Position numbers and translations under genes: made by a program
DNA from: Larix kaempferi
Taxonomy: Eukaryota; Streptophyta; Pinopsida; Pinales; Pinaceae
DNA length: 64,000 nucleotides
Direction of reading: 5' to 3'
Assembly: GCA_027924585.1 (NCBI GenBank)
Contig: BSBM01000007.1
Coordinates: 13,173,501 to 13,237,500 of the forward strand
Shown here: positions 34,353-46,260 of the stretch, piece after piece
Position numbering within the stretch: position 1 is the stretch's first letter
Layout: every line of letters begins with the position of its first letter
The notes under the pieces: generated by a model
What the model was told of the DNA's origin: nothing
Databases searched by the model: none
The model's input: only the letters and a program-made list of their open reading frames with translations

Positions 34353-35118
34353 TGTTGACCAATGTGACCTCGGTCGATAGGGGTTCACCTCACTGTCGAC
34401 ACATACTGCAGTCTCCCTGGGCACCGGCCCGAGCAGATTTGAGCCCCAAAGCAACACCCGCAGAGCGGATGAGGCCTCACCTGAGGCATCCAGGAAGAGA
34501 AGACAAAACCATGCTTCCACCAAGGGAGGAGGCGAGTTGTGGCTGCACGGACTAGGTCTATTGCAGTACTTAAACAGAAACTTTAAACATTCGACATGGA
34601 GTTATAACATATTACTTAATCCCATCATTTATCATCACAGCAACAGTAAGTAGACATTGCATCAAGAAAATATAACAACATTCATATATCGCAACATTGC
34701 ACAAAGATCGTACCAAAACATCATCATTGTATTACTGTCACAGTCATATACCAGAAGCAAAACACAGATCTTCGTATACATCCACCTTCTTATTGCTCGG
34801 CTACTATTGTCTCTCTAACACTTACAACTCTCTTCTATTTATAGGCCTCTGCCATTACAATGTTTGTCCACTTACTAACGACTTCCTAACCGACACTATG
34901 GAAAAATGACCCAATACTTAACTGACTCGGTCCAAATGACCCAAAAACCCGCATACCGCGGTACAACTGACTCAATATTACATACATGTGGTCTAAGTGA
35001 CCTAAAAATCCACATACCATGGTATACTTTAACCCAAAATATTCCTTCTTCAACCTCATCCGATGTGTCGCAGCGTCGGCAGTACTGCGACATTTCCTCA
35101 TCGAATCACTTGCCAACA
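34353..35118 (-). repeat. 5' LTR of element C (766 bp)
   Basis: In + orientation TGTTGACCAATG to CTTGCCAACA. Partner of 9835-10601. On -, the interior after the LTR starts AA-TGGTTCCATTTCCAGG, the likely primer site; I cannot name the tRNA. Confidence 0.85.
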
Positions 35119-35705
35119 AGTCTATCTTTGTAGATGAGGATATCATCTTCACCAAGATGATACCTCGCACACTTCTCATCCACATTACCCTATTGCAACT
35201 TCTCTTTAATTTGAAGGAAAGTTTCATCACTTTTTTGGGCCTCAAGGACTCTTGTCTTCAAATATAATTTATACACACTTAATTCTGCAACATGAAATTT
35301 TCTACTAAGAGCATCTGCAACCTTATTCTCTTTCCCTTTTACATGCTTAATTTCAAAATCAAATTCACAAAGAAACTCCATCCATCTAGCTTTCCTAGCA
35401 TTCAAGTTTGGCTGGTCAAACAAATACTTCAAGCTCATGTGGTCTATTCTAAGCTCGAATCTTCTTCCCAACAAATAATGTCTCCACATCTTGAGAACAT
35501 GTACTATGGCTGCTAATTCTAAATCATGTGTGGCATAGTTATTTTCATGCTATTTTCATTTCCTTGACTCATAAAAAATCACAACTCCTTCTTGCATGAG
35601 CACTCCACCTAGCCCTTCAATAAAAGCATTTGTGCACACTACAAAATCCTTCTTTGGATCTGCTATCTTCAAAACAGGAGCGTTGGTAAGTAACTCCTTT
35701 AACTG
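35119..35705 (-). pseudogene. pol: RNase H and start of integrase of element E
   Basis: On -: VLKIADPKKDFVVC, GVLMQEGVVIFYESR, YATHDLELAAIVH (Glu), MWRHYLLGRRFELRIDHMSLKYL (Asp), KARWMEFLCEFDFEIKHVKG and VADALSRKF. The first RNase H Asp is replaced (VCTNAFIEGL where VCTDA is usual). A TAA interrupts near 35703 and two stops lie after YESRK. The frame runs on to 35119, where element C interrupts it, and continues at 9834. Confidence 0.83.
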
Positions 35706-36461
35706 CTAAAAAAATTTCTCACATTTTTCCAACCATACAAACTTGATATTCTTCCTTTGCAATGAAGTGATTGGATGAGCTATCTTGGAGAAGCCTTCAA
35801 TAAACCTTCTGTAGTAACCAGCAAGACCCATAAAATATCTAACATCTGAAACATTCTTTGGAGCAGACCAATCCATGATGGCATTAATCTTTTCTGGATC
35901 CACTGCAATACCTTCTTCAGAAATGATATGACCCAAATATTGCACCTTCTTTTGGTAAAGCTCACACTTGCTTAACTTGGCATACAGCTGATGTTCTCTA
36001 AGGACTTGCAACACCATCCTTAGAGGCTCCTCATGTTCTTCTTCATTCCTTGAATAGACAAGAATGGCATCCAAGAACACAATCACAAACTTATCCAAAT
36101 ATTTGTTGAATACACTATTCATGAGACACATGAATGTAGTAGGTGCATTGGTAAGACCAAATGGCACCACAATGAACTCATAATGACCATATCTAGTTCT
36201 GAAATCTGTCTTGTGAATGTCTTCTTCTTTAATCCTCACTTGATGGTAGCCAAACCTCAAGTCAATCTTGGAAAACACTTTAGCATCGTTCATTTGATCA
36301 AACAAGTCATCGATTCTTGGAAATGGATACTTGTTCTTGACTGTCACTTTATTCAACTGCCTGTAATCAATACACATCCTTAAAGTCCCATCCTTCTTCT
36401 TGACAAACAACACCGGTGCTCCCCAAGGAGACACACTAGGCCTAATATACCTCTTGTCCAT
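35706..36461 (-). pseudogene. pol: Reverse transcriptase of element E
   Basis: 251 open codons: [71 protein letters not shown], then [12 protein letters not shown]. The last is the catalytic block; FLDD has become FLDA, so the second Asp is lost. The thumb with VQYLGHIIS and [17 protein letters not shown] is present. A TAG in frame lies just upstream (near 36472). Confidence 0.9.
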
Positions 36462-36640
36462 TAATTCTTGTAGCTACATATTTAACTCTACCAATTCCGG
36501 TGTGCTCATTCTATAAGAGCTTTGGAATTTGGCGCTGCCCCTGGAACAAGATCGATGGTAAAATCAATATCTCTCTTTGGCGGTAGTCTCGGCACTTCAT
36601 CCGGAAACACATCTTGGAATTCTTGCAACAATGGGAAGTC

Positions 36641-37132
36641 TTATATCCTTGGTCCTTTGTCCTCTGACGAATCTGACATATGCACTGCATATAATTGACA
36701 TCCTTTCTTATAAAACTTTTTCAACTGTAAGGCTGAAATCTGTCTTACTGAAACTTGCTTGGGAAATCCTCTTACCAATCTTGATCTTCCCTCTTCATCA
36801 ATGCATTCAAGTGCTTTCTCATAACAATCGAAGTTGGCTCTATGCTTTTCCAACCAATCCATGCCAATTAATGCATCATAAGATCCTAATGGTAATACAT
36901 TTGACTCTGCATGTGTGTGGAGTCCATTCAATTCTATGGGTCACTTTAGTACTACTTCACTAACTTTTCTCTTGGTCCCTGTGGCTAATTGAACTAGCCA
37001 AGACTTATTGTGCTTCACTTTTCTAAGAGAACAACCTTCAACTACTTTTGGAGAAACATAACTATGAGTAGATCCTAGATCAATCAAAACATAAATAGAT
37101 TGCTTAGCAATCTTACCTTCAACTTCCACCAC
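36641..37132 (-). pseudogene. pol: Protease of element E
   Basis: On -: IYVLIDLGSTHSYVSPKV (catalytic Asp in IDLGST), then after a stop near 36941 the block YDALIGMDWLEKHRANFDC, the conserved DxxLGMDWL region at the C-terminal end of chromovirus proteases. The rest leads into RT. Confidence 0.8.
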
Positions 37133-37209
37133 TAATGATTGATGATATGCCTAATGATTGTCCAACACTACATAAATTCGAGGCGTTCCCCTTGACATGT
37201 CTTCCACTA

Positions 37210-38138
37210 TTGCTGCTCCCTTTAAGTTGTGCAACCTTCAGGGATTATCCTTCCGATGTGGACAATCCTTTGACATGTGGTTTTCTCCACATCCCCAACA
37301 TTGAAGTGGCCCTTTTGATGCTTTGTCTGCTGCTACTACTGGCTTGAATCCACTCCTTGCTTGCTGCCCCTATGGAAAGGTTCTGGGATGAATTTTGAAT
37401 GGTGTCTTGAAGCCACTTTTTGATCAAACCTCCCTCTCGGATTTCCTTTCCATGCTAGGTTAACCTATGATTTTCCTTTATTCTGCTCATAGCAATGCAT
37501 TGCCATTCTAATGGATTCATCAAGACTTGGTGGATTAACAAACTCAATTCTATCTCTGAAACTTTGAGGTAGACTCCCAAGGAAGCATTGGATTTTTACT
37601 CTCTCATATTTAATGTAATCCACATACCTCAATAATTCCAAAAATTTATGGACATGTTCTTCCATAGAGTTTTTTCCCAACCTGAGTTCATTGAACTCTT
37701 TTCTCTTACTGTCATAATACTTAGCAGAAAGGTATTTTTCCTTGAAGTACTTCTTAAATCTCTCCCAGCTGATCTTCATTTTATTGATCTCTTTCACTTG
37801 CAAGAGGTTATCCCACCAAATTGAAGCTCTACCATTTATATTGTAAATGGAAATCCTGACCTTTTCATTTCCTGAGTAGTCTTGAATTCTGAAGTATTTA
37901 TTCATCCCAAAAAGCCATGCCTCTGCCTCTTGGCCAATCTTTTCTTCTCCATCAAAGGTGGGATGCCTTGTCTTCCTGAATTCTCCCTGTGGGATTCCTT
38001 TGAACTTCTTTCTTCCATCAAATCTCTTAGGCATATTCCTTGGACTTCTTTGAGAGCCTTTGGAGTCACATGATTTGCTAGAAGAAGATCTAGAGGAAGG
38101 TGTTCTATACTTCTTGCTCACAGAACTCTTCCTTGGGA
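37210..38138 (-). pseudogene. gag: gag of element E, C-terminal part
   Basis: On -, a Ser/Lys-rich start, gag core (FDGEEKIGQEAEAWLFGM, GRASIWWDNL, WERFKKYFKEKYLS, MEEHVHKFLELLRYVDY) and, in a shifted frame, the zinc knuckle CWGCGENHMSKDC (about 37295-37255). The N-terminus lies beyond element F at 45176-44847: the frame joins as Ser-Pro-Arg-Lys-Ser-Ser at the insertion point. Confidence 0.82.
38134..38138. other. Target-site duplication TGGGA, left copy, of element F
   Basis: TGGGA at 38134-38138 corresponds to TGGGC at 44847-44851. One mismatch. A single copy restores E's gag frame. Confidence 0.75.
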
Positions 38139-38737
38139 TGTTGATGTAATTGTAACTTCGGAATGTATTTCACATATATGTATATTATATTCCTATAGAG
38201 ATGTTATTATTCCTTTATACGGAAGTGTCGTCATTTATATTGTAAGTGTCATAACTTATACTTGATGGGTTATTAGACCACCTTGATGGGGTCGGCCCTG
38301 TATAAGTCATGTGGGTTAAAGGGTTATTAGACCACCCTATTGGGGGTCGGCCCTGTCAGCATTATGCTATGTGTTTATGTTGAGGCCGACCTAGTAAAGG
38401 TTATTAGGCAAGTCAAGTCATGTATAAATAGAGTGCGGGAAGCACTCTATTTGATCATACACTTTCATCACACACACTCATTGGAGAGTGGCACACTAAT
38501 GGAGGAGGAGAAGCTGCTGCTAGGAGGACTATCTCTTGTACTTGGGTTGTATCATTTCTCTATCTATCTCTGAGGAAGTTTCGGGGTTTTTCACCTTCTT
38601 GGTTTTCCCCGGTGAAACTCTGTGTCTCTTATGTGCTTGCATTATTGTGTCCATGATTGATATGCGGTAGATATGTTGTACATGTTATTATCTGAGTTAA
38701 GATCCTAGATCAAATTGAAATTTATGAAAAACTAACA
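38139..38737 (+). repeat. 5' LTR of element F (599 bp)
   Basis: Starts TGTTGATGTAATTG and ends GAAAAACTAACA. TATA box TATAAATAG at 38423. Contains an internal tandem duplication of about 60 bp (GGTTATTAGACCACC...GGGGTCGGCCCTGT, twice, 38264-38360). Confidence 0.9.
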
Positions 38738-38754
38738 TGGTATCAAAGCTAGCC

Positions 38755-41400
38755 TGAAAGAAGGCATGGTATGGCATTTATGACACTTGTTCCACTTGCG
38801 AAGCTAGGGCTTGATATAGCAAAAACCAGTCATTGTAGCACTTTTTCTATAAATCCATTTTGGCAAAGTTTCAAGATCTGAAACTTTTATAGGTTGAAGA
38901 TAAGATCCCAATGTACCTTGTCTCTGAAGCACAACTTCTAATTCATTGTAATTTGTGTTTTATGATCTATACAATCTAGGGTTTTGGCCTCTTCCAAATC
39001 TCAATCATAAACAGGTGACCTAGGAACAAAGGTCACAATTTGAGCTAGGAACCTCGAAATGAAATTTCATAAAAATTGATAGGTAGGGCACGGACTGTAC
39101 TTTCACAGGCCAGAGTTTTAGAATCCGAAAGTGAACCAGTGACATGTGGAACTCCGTAAAAGTTCGCTCTCCTATTTTATCCCATAAACAAGTCACGTTG
39201 CGACATTTGGCATAACTCTCTCTCAGAGAATCCATTTGAGGTTAGACCTATGGGGATGGAAAGATAACAGGTCAGGATACCACACAAAAAAAATTTAGAC
39301 TTTGTAGATCTGAAATTTCGGAGTTACACCAGAAACAATTAGGTGCATATTTTTGTCAAAACAGAATTGGATTTTAAGCACCTTCATTCGTGGCTTCGGG
39401 AATTTAGGGTTTCGAATAATGTTGGAATTTTTTGTATCGGAGACCACGGCTGGATGCTACTCATCAAAATCTAAATTTAGAGACCAGGATCAAATTTTTT
39501 GGTTGGGCAGAAGGTCGGGCTTGATCAAACCCTAGTTTGGGACTTTGATCGGAAAAGTGGAAAATTAGGGCTTCTACAAAAGTTGGATTTTTTTAATTTT
39601 GTGACCATGGCTGGAAGCTCCTCAAGAAAATTGAAGTTTAGAACTTTGGATCAAACCTTTTCATTGGGTGAAGCTCCGAGAAAATCAAACCCTGATTCAG
39701 GGTCCTCCCTAGTGAATCCGGAAATCTAAAAGGCAATTTTGAGAGGTGAAACTTTGCGGTTTTCAAATTCTGAGTATACCAGCTTGACCAGCTCAACAAG
39801 CGCATCTTTCTATCCTTTCAGAAGTTTGAAAATCAAAGTTTGAATTTTTAGGGTTTCCCTGACAAACCCTAATCCAGTTCCAGATCCAGGTTTTGCAAAT
39901 CAAGTGGATTGGGTTAATCCTAGAAGAGAATGGATTGGTCACCTGCATAAGTGAAGAAGTTCCAATTTCAGAGGGAGATGAGGCTAAGGCCTTACATAAG
40001 AAGATTATAAGCAAACTCGACAGGTATGACTTACGGGTATGTTTCGAAATCTGTTCATGTTCAAGTTTATGATATGTTTCTCTTCATTAAGATTAATACA
40101 ATCTTGATTAATTTTAGACTTGTCGTATTACCTTAATAAAAATATGAATGCATGATAGAAGATATTCATTGATTAGGGTTTTGACAATTATGATTGTACT
40201 AATGCATTGTGGTGTTGTATGAGGTTGATGTTGTCCGCTAACATAAAAGGTACATCAAGAAAGACAAATCATGTTCTAGTTCAAGAACATATGACCATGG
40301 TGACATGAAGACAAAGATTCATCCATTGTCATGGATCACATAGAAGATCTACTTACGAGGTATGTATAACTTGGTTTTATAATGGTTAACCTATGAGATA
40401 TGCAGGTTACTAGCACAATTAATTGAAGAGAACAAGAAGACATTATGCGAGTATGTTAGACATAACTAGCTAGCATGCTAATCCAGGTATGTTTTTCCTA
40501 TATCAAGTTAGAATCCTACCTTGTGATAGGATCTCTTATATAAATATACTTGGTATGATTGATAATGATTATTCATGAAGTTATAGGGTTGAGTTCATGG
40601 GTTTAGGCATATTATGCTTCTTACTTTGATTGATGATATGACTAACCAGAAAATTCCTATGGTCAAATAGGAATATGCATGAGTAAAAGAATTGTGATAA
40701 ATTATTTGTGTATGAAATGATCTTGACCGTACATGTTTAAGATTACTTAGAATCATAATGTTTTTGATAGTATTAAGATTATACTAATGAATGTATGTAT
40801 GAGACCTCGAGGATAACACAATGATGATACTAGTAAGTATGCATAGTGATCGAGAATGGATATAAGTTCAAGGACAGGTAATCCGGGAAGCAAAGATCAA
40901 GAGGGAGCACACTCCAGTAGTTCCTACAAGGAAACAAAGATTGAGAGGGACTCCACCCAACAAACAAACAAATATAAGTATTTGAATTGTCATTTCTTGT
41001 ATATTTGAGTGTTTAAATAATATTGATCAATGTTGTATATGCTTATGTTCCCAGACTTATGTTGAGTATTATGCATATTAGAATAATTGCATTAATGAAC
41101 AGTATACTACTAATATGCATATGATGGGTAAGTGGCCTATGGCACTGTACAACATTCCATTTCTACTTATCTAGAATGAAGCCTCTTTGCTGACATGTTG
41201 GGAGTTGTGCACACTCTTAACAATGTTCTGGTAGAGATTGGAAGGAATCTAGAGAGTTACGAGATATGGATAAATGTTGTATTGAAAGCATTGGCTAAAA
41301 TAATTGCATGATTGTATGACATATTTCTTTATGTGTAAGAATTTGTTCTGAAAACTATGAGATGTTTCTAATCATGCAATTTAACTTGCTTTGTAGGAAA
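38755..41400 (+). other. Interior of F without recognisable coding sequence
   Basis: 2.6 kb. Where gag to integrase would be, no conserved frame is visible. At 39390-39710 two diverged copies of a segment of about 170 bp occur (blocks like GACCACGGCTGGATGCTACTC and GACCATGGCTGGAAGCTCCTC). 40000-41390 is A/T-rich and featureless. Either a very long leader or replacement of the coding part. Confidence 0.65.
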
Positions 41401-42990
41401 GATCGTATACCATCACCTACAAAAGAAGGACTACAACATTTGTTCCAGCAACGAAGTTCAAACTATCTACTGAAGATATTGAAGAATCTGAAGTTCCTAG
41501 GATACGAGATACAGTAAAAGGATGCCATGGTCAAGAAGTACCAATAGATCATGTTTGGGATGTGGTCCCAAGACCTAAAGGGAAGTGTGTTGTGACTTCC
41601 AAATGGATCTATAAGATCAAGCATGCTACAGATGGTAGCATGGATAAATACAACGCAAGGTTTATAGCTCGTGGCTTCTCCCAGAAAGAAGGATTGATTA
41701 TGAAGAGACTTTTGCACCTGTAGCCAAGTACACTTCCATCAAATCAATACTTGCTCTAGCAGCAGTGATGAAATGGAAGATACACCAAATGGATGTCAAG
41801 ACAGCTTTCTTGAATGGTGTAGTCAAGGAGGAAGTGTATGTGGAGCCACTTGGTTTTGAGACACGTGACAGAGATTCATATGCATGCAGGTTGAAGAAAG
41901 CCTTGTATGGCTTGAAGCAAGCTCCTAGGACTTGGTATGGTAGGATGGACAGTTTTCTATCCAGTTTGGGCTTTACCAAGAGTAAAGCATATTCCAACCT
42001 TTACTACAAGGTTGAGGAAGGAAATCATGTGATACTACTCCTATATGTGGATGACCTGTTTGTTACAAGAGAGGATGGGTTGATTTTCGACACCAAGAGG
42101 AAGCTTGCAGCCGAGTTCGAGATGAAGGACTTGGGAATAATGCACTATTTCCTAAGCATGGAAATGTGGCAAAGTGTAGATGGAATCTTCCTTGGACAAG
42201 GGAAGTATGCAGTAGAGATCCTGAAGAAGTTCAAGATGATGGACTGCAAGGCCATGGCCACACCTATGGAATCAAACCTGAAGCTTCTGTGTGATGCTTC
42301 ATTTGATCGAGTTGATGTCACGGTGTATCATCAGATGATTGGGTCCTTGATGTTCCTTACAAACACGAGACCAGATATTTTCTTTGTGGTGAACACATTG
42401 AGCCAATTCCTGACAGATCCGATAGGTGTTCACCTGGTTGTTGTAAAGAATATTCTGAGGTACCTGAAGGGTACAACTGATTATGGGCTCAAGTATGATG
42501 CGAATCAAAAAGTTTAACCTGTAGGTTTATGTTGTTTCAAACTAGGCAGGCAGTGCTGCAGATAGGAAGAGCACTTCTGGGTGTTGTTTCAGTATGGGAT
42601 CAGGTATGATCTCTTTGTTTAGTAGGAAGCAATATTGTGTAGCACTAAGTACAGTCGAAGCAGAGTATGTTGCAGCTTGTTCGGCTAGTTGTGAGGCAAT
42701 ATGGCTTAGGAAGCTACTTTATGAGTTATTTGATCTCCCATTGGATGCTACTGGTATATTGTTGTGACAACCAGAGTTGTGTGAAGTTGTCTAAGAACCT
42801 GGTGTTCCACGACATGTCGAAGCACATAGAGATCAAATATCACTATATCAGGGATACGGTGTAGAGAGGAGCAATGAAGCTCCTATATGTTGCGACGAAT
42901 GAGTAGGTTGTAGATGTGTTGACGAAACCACTAGCCATAGTGAAGTTTGAGTACTTCAGAGAGAGGCTTGGTGTTCTTCAGGTTGATGAC
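41400..42990 (+). pseudogene. pol: Reverse transcriptase / RNase H of element F
   Basis: Copia RT (RVT_2 type): VWDVVPRPKGKCVVTSKWIYKIKH, ARFIARGFSQ, then after a frameshift near 41697 a 250-codon frame (41765-42517) with HQMDVKTAFLNG, CRLKKALYGLKQAPRTWY, LLLYVDDLFVT (catalytic YVDD intact), DLGIMHYFLSMEM and NTRPDIFFVVNTLSQF. RNase H follows in broken frames: [36 protein letters not shown]. Integrase and everything upstream are missing, so this copy is not autonomous. Confidence 0.87.
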
Positions 42991-43099
42991 ACTTCAAGGA
43001 AGAAGTGATGGACACATTTGCAGGAGCCATTCCAAGCATGGTGAGAGGAGGATCCTTCCCATGGCTATGGATATAAGCATTGTGTGATGAGTATCTGCT

Positions 43100-43560
43100 C
43101 TGTATGCATCATGTTGGATGCTTGTTATGATCAGTTGGATCATGTATATGTATATGCATCATGTTGGATGCTTGATATGATTAGTTGGATCACGTATTTG
43201 TATATGCATCATGTTGGATGCTTGATATGATCAATTGGATCATGCATTTATGTACACATCATATTGGATGCTTGATATGATCAGTTGGATCATGGATTTG
43301 TATATGTATCAGGTGGATACATTGTATGATCAGGTAGATCATGTATGATGATATGTATCAGGTAGATACTTGGTATGCATCAAGTGGTTGCATTGTATGA
43401 TCAGGATGATCATGGATGACGAGCTTCAGGATGTTGCTCCAGATGATATGCATCAGGATGATGCTATGATGATGATCAGGTTGATCATGTGATGATGTAC
43501 ATCAGGATGATGTACATCAGGATGATGTATGGTGAGTATTAGGTTGATACTTCGTTGCTG
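43100..43560 (+). repeat. Tandem repeat of about 50 bp (GATGCTTGATATGATCAGTTGG)
   Basis: CATCATGTTGGATGCTTG starts at 43107, 43157, 43207 and 43257 (period 50), each followed by ATGATCAGTTGGATCA-G. From 43310 the array decays into shorter TGATCAGG/TATCAGG variants. It lies between RT-RNase H and the 3' LTR of F. Confidence 0.85.
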
Positions 43561-43593
43561 TGGAAAGGTTGTGCAAGGGTAGCATGTAATACG

Positions 43594-44010
43594 TCCTGGA
43601 GATCTGGACAGGTTGTGCTAGTCATGTAAAAGGCCTCAGATGCTCTTTAGAGATCTTGCTTGGAAAGACACTCTTTTAAGGTTTTGTGGGGACCACATGT
43701 AATAAGTCCTGGAGATCTGGACAGGTTGTGCTAGTCACGTAAAAGGCCTCGGATGCTCTTTAGAGATCTTGCTTGGAAAGACACTCTTTTAAGGTTTTGT
43801 GGTAGGGGTCACATGTAATAAGTCCTGGAGATCCGGATCGGTTGTGCTAGACACGTAAAAGGCCTCGGATGCTCTTTAGAGATCTTGCTGGGCAAGACAC
43901 TCTTTTAAGGTTTTGTGACAGTCACATGTAAAAGATCCTGAGAGATACGATAGGTTGAGCTGTGTGCTCGTAAAAGGCTTGGGATGCTCTTTCGAGGTTT
44001 TGTTGACGCA
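43594..44010 (+). repeat. Tandem repeat of about 115 bp, three and a half copies
   Basis: CCTGGAGATC-GGA-GGTTGTGCTAG starts at 43594, 43709 and 43826, and a diverged copy at 43938. Each copy contains GGCCTC-GATGCTCTTTAGAG and ACACTCTTTTAAGGTTTTGTG. Adjacent to the 50 bp array and still inside F. Confidence 0.85.
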
Positions 44011-44245
44011 GGTAATTAGTCCTGGGATCCACAGTATGACCACTGATGATGAAGACCTACGGGTTGTGGGCCTACATCCAGCATGAAAAAGGGTTGGCTC
44101 TGTAGAACTTCCTATGACGAGTAGTTCAGAGATTGATTGAGATAGCAGCAGCCGTGACGATGATGATGATTCGATGACAATGATCCAGAGAAGAAGACTT
44201 GTACTAGCAGATCTATGTCGAGAAATACCTTCCTAGTTAAGAGGG

Positions 44246-44846
44246 TGTTAATGCAATTGTAACGTTGGTATGTATTTCACATATATGTATATTGTATTCC
44301 TATAGAGATGTTATTATTCCTCTATACGGAAGTGTCGTCATTTATATTGTAAGTGTCGTAACTTATACTTGATGAGTTATTAGACCACCTTGATGGGGTC
44401 GGCCCTGTATAATTCATGTGGGTTAAAGGGTTATTAGACCACCCTATTGGGGGTCGGCCCTGTCAGCATTATTCTATGTGGTTAAGTTGAGGCCGACCTA
44501 GTAAAGGTTATTAGGCAAGTCAAGTCATGTATAAATAGAGTGTGAGAGGCACTTTATTTGATCATTCACTTTCTTCACACACACACTCATTGGAGAGTGG
44601 CGCACTAATGGAGGAGGAGAAGCTGCTGCTAGGAGGACTATCTCTTGTACTTGGGTTGTATCATTTCTCTATCTATCTCTAAGGAAGTTGCGGGGTTTTT
44701 CACCTGCTTGGTTTTCCCCGGTGAAACTCTGTGTCTCTTGTGTGCTTGCATTATTGTGTCCATGATTGATATGCTGTAGATATGCTATACATGTTATTAT
44801 CTGAGTTAAGATCCTAGATCAGATTTAAATTTCTGAAAAACTAACA
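44246..44846 (+). repeat. 3' LTR of element F (601 bp)
   Basis: TGTTAATGCAATTG to GAAAAACTAACA, partner of 38139-38737, with TATAAATAG at 44530. AGTTAAGAGGG directly before it is the polypurine tract. Confidence 0.9.
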
Positions 44847-45176
44847 TGGGCTTGGGGTCCTCTTCTTTGAACGACCTCTAGAGCGACTCTCTGCATCTCT
44901 TCCTTATTCACCTACAATGCTTGGGTTGGAACCAAGGTTTATCCTCTGCTTCATATCAGTGAGGCTTTGCAAAATAGCAGCATTGAGTTGGTTTTGTTCT
45001 TCTTGAGCCTTCATCAACCTTTCATTGAAGCTCACAATGGTTTCAACCAAATTCTGAGGAGTGACTTGCTCCCTTCTCCCATTGGATTCAGTCTCAGCAT
45101 TCCCTTCTTGCACATTTTGTCCTAGCACATCTTCATCATGCTCATAAGGATACTGAGCATCATTTATGGTCACCAT
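44847..45176 (-). pseudogene. gag: gag N-terminus of element E
   Basis: Starts at Met 45176 on -; an acidic N-terminus, a helical, likely coiled-coil stretch (LVETIVSFNERLMKAQEEQN), then after a TAA near 44904 an Arg/Ser-rich tail running to the insertion point of F. The first coding part of E after its leader. Confidence 0.75.
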
Positions 45177-45863
45177 TTTCTTTGGAGACTCTCTTCCATG
45201 TATGCTACCTCTGCTACACTATTAAATCTTATGAGTTGCAAGCATTGTGCATTATGAAAATATTTGTTAGACATATTAGGAATGCATATAGAAATATAAA
45301 ACATCAATATTTAGCATAATCAAACTCATGGAACCATTTACAAAGTTAATATGTTTTCATTTTTTTTTCCCATTCATGCAATTCTGGAAATTGCCCATAT
45401 TGTCAACAATTTGACAAAAACAGTCACTGAAACTTTTTTGCTCTAAATATCTATGGGGTATGACAAACCCATCCAAATTATGATCATGCACTGTTGTTCC
45501 CTGCTAGATAATATTTCCAATGCCTATCCACGTGCTTCATTCCGACATCGGGTGTGGAAACTACATTACTTCAAAAATGACAAATTTTACCAAAATTATG
45601 CACTTTTACACACAGTTGTATTTTGGTTTGGAATGCCAACTTCAGCCACCTGTGGAAGAAAATATATGAAGAATCACGAAAAATTTTCTAATGTAATAAT
45701 TTTTTCCATATAACAAGGAACACTCAGCAACTCGTGGATCTCTGTTCCGATGCTCCATTCATCTTCTATAAAATTCTGGGTTTGACTACTTTCCACTTTT
45801 CACATTTTTCCAAAATTCCAAATTTTGGGCCAAAAATGGCTATTTCCCAAACAGTGCATTTAT

Positions 45864-45868
45864 GGAAA
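45864..45868. other. Target-site duplication GGAAA, left copy, of element G
   Basis: GGAAA at 45864-45868 is repeated exactly at 52007-52011. Confidence 0.9.
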
Positions 45869-46243
45869 TGTTAGGAACCCATGTCTTTACTTTGTTAGTA
45901 TATTGTTGTTGGACGCATATGCTTTGTAAGTCGTCCCGTAGTATTTGTTGATCATTAGTTTGTGTTATTGTTGTTGGCGCATATGCTTTGTAAGTCGCCC
46001 GTAGTATTGTTGATCCATAGTTTGTAGTGGCCCATGGTTTTGACCCATAGTATTGGCACCTAGACTTAGTATATAAGTGTGTGTTGAGACCTATGAAGGC
46101 ACCGTGAAGTTATTTGTATTGAGCTTGCTCATAGGAGGTTTCCCCCTCGAAGTGGCCTGTGATCAATATAAAAGTGATTCTGAGTTCTTTCATTTTTGCT
46201 ATTTCGCATATTCTTATTAATTAATTGTTGCAGGTGCTTCACA
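45869..46243 (+). repeat. 5' LTR of element G (375 bp)
   Basis: TGTTAGGAACCC to GTGCTTCACA. Contains a tandem duplication of about 72 bp (CATATGCTTTGTAAGTCG...GTTGATC, twice), and TATATAAG near 46070. Confidence 0.92.
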
Positions 46244-46260
46244 TCTGGTATCAGAGCACT

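Larger units (their letters stand above)
9835..35118 (-). mobile_element. Element C: non-chromovirus Ty3/gypsy element, split by B
   Basis: LTRs 9835-10601 and 34353-35118 (767 and 766 bp) bound an element of about 9.7 kb once B is removed. Flanking 5-mers ATTTT (left) and AGTCT (right) differ from each other at two positions, but each is one change from ATTCT. A single ATTCT restores E's reading frame (Asp-Arg-Met-Tyr-Ile-Pro), so I read them as a decayed TSD. Order on -: gag with four zinc knuckles, protease, a second gag-like module, RT, RNase H, integrase without a chromodomain, 3' region. The lineage is uncertain; the proteins resemble a gypsy family common in plants. LTRs differ by roughly 10 percent in the part I compared. 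Confidence 0.82.
38139..44846 (+). mobile_element. Element F: Ty1/copia deletion derivative
   Basis: LTRs 38139-38737 and 44246-44846 (599 and 601 bp), primer site TGGTATCAAAGCTAGCC at 38738 and a purine tract before the 3' LTR. The interior of 5.5 kb keeps only RT and a broken RNase H (41400-42990); gag, protease and integrase are missing. The last 1.2 kb before the 3' LTR consists of two tandem arrays. LTRs differ by roughly 5 percent over the part I compared. It is inserted in E's gag. Confidence 0.87.

Noticed and set aside
43100-44010. CRISPR-like direct repeats
   Set aside because: Degenerate tandem repeats without unique spacers, in a plant retrotransposon.
46246-46260. Possible tRNA fragments at TGGTATCAGAG sites (also 5103, 38738, 53109, 57575)
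   Set aside because: These are primer binding sites complementary to tRNA 3' ends, not tRNA genes; no cloverleaf is present.
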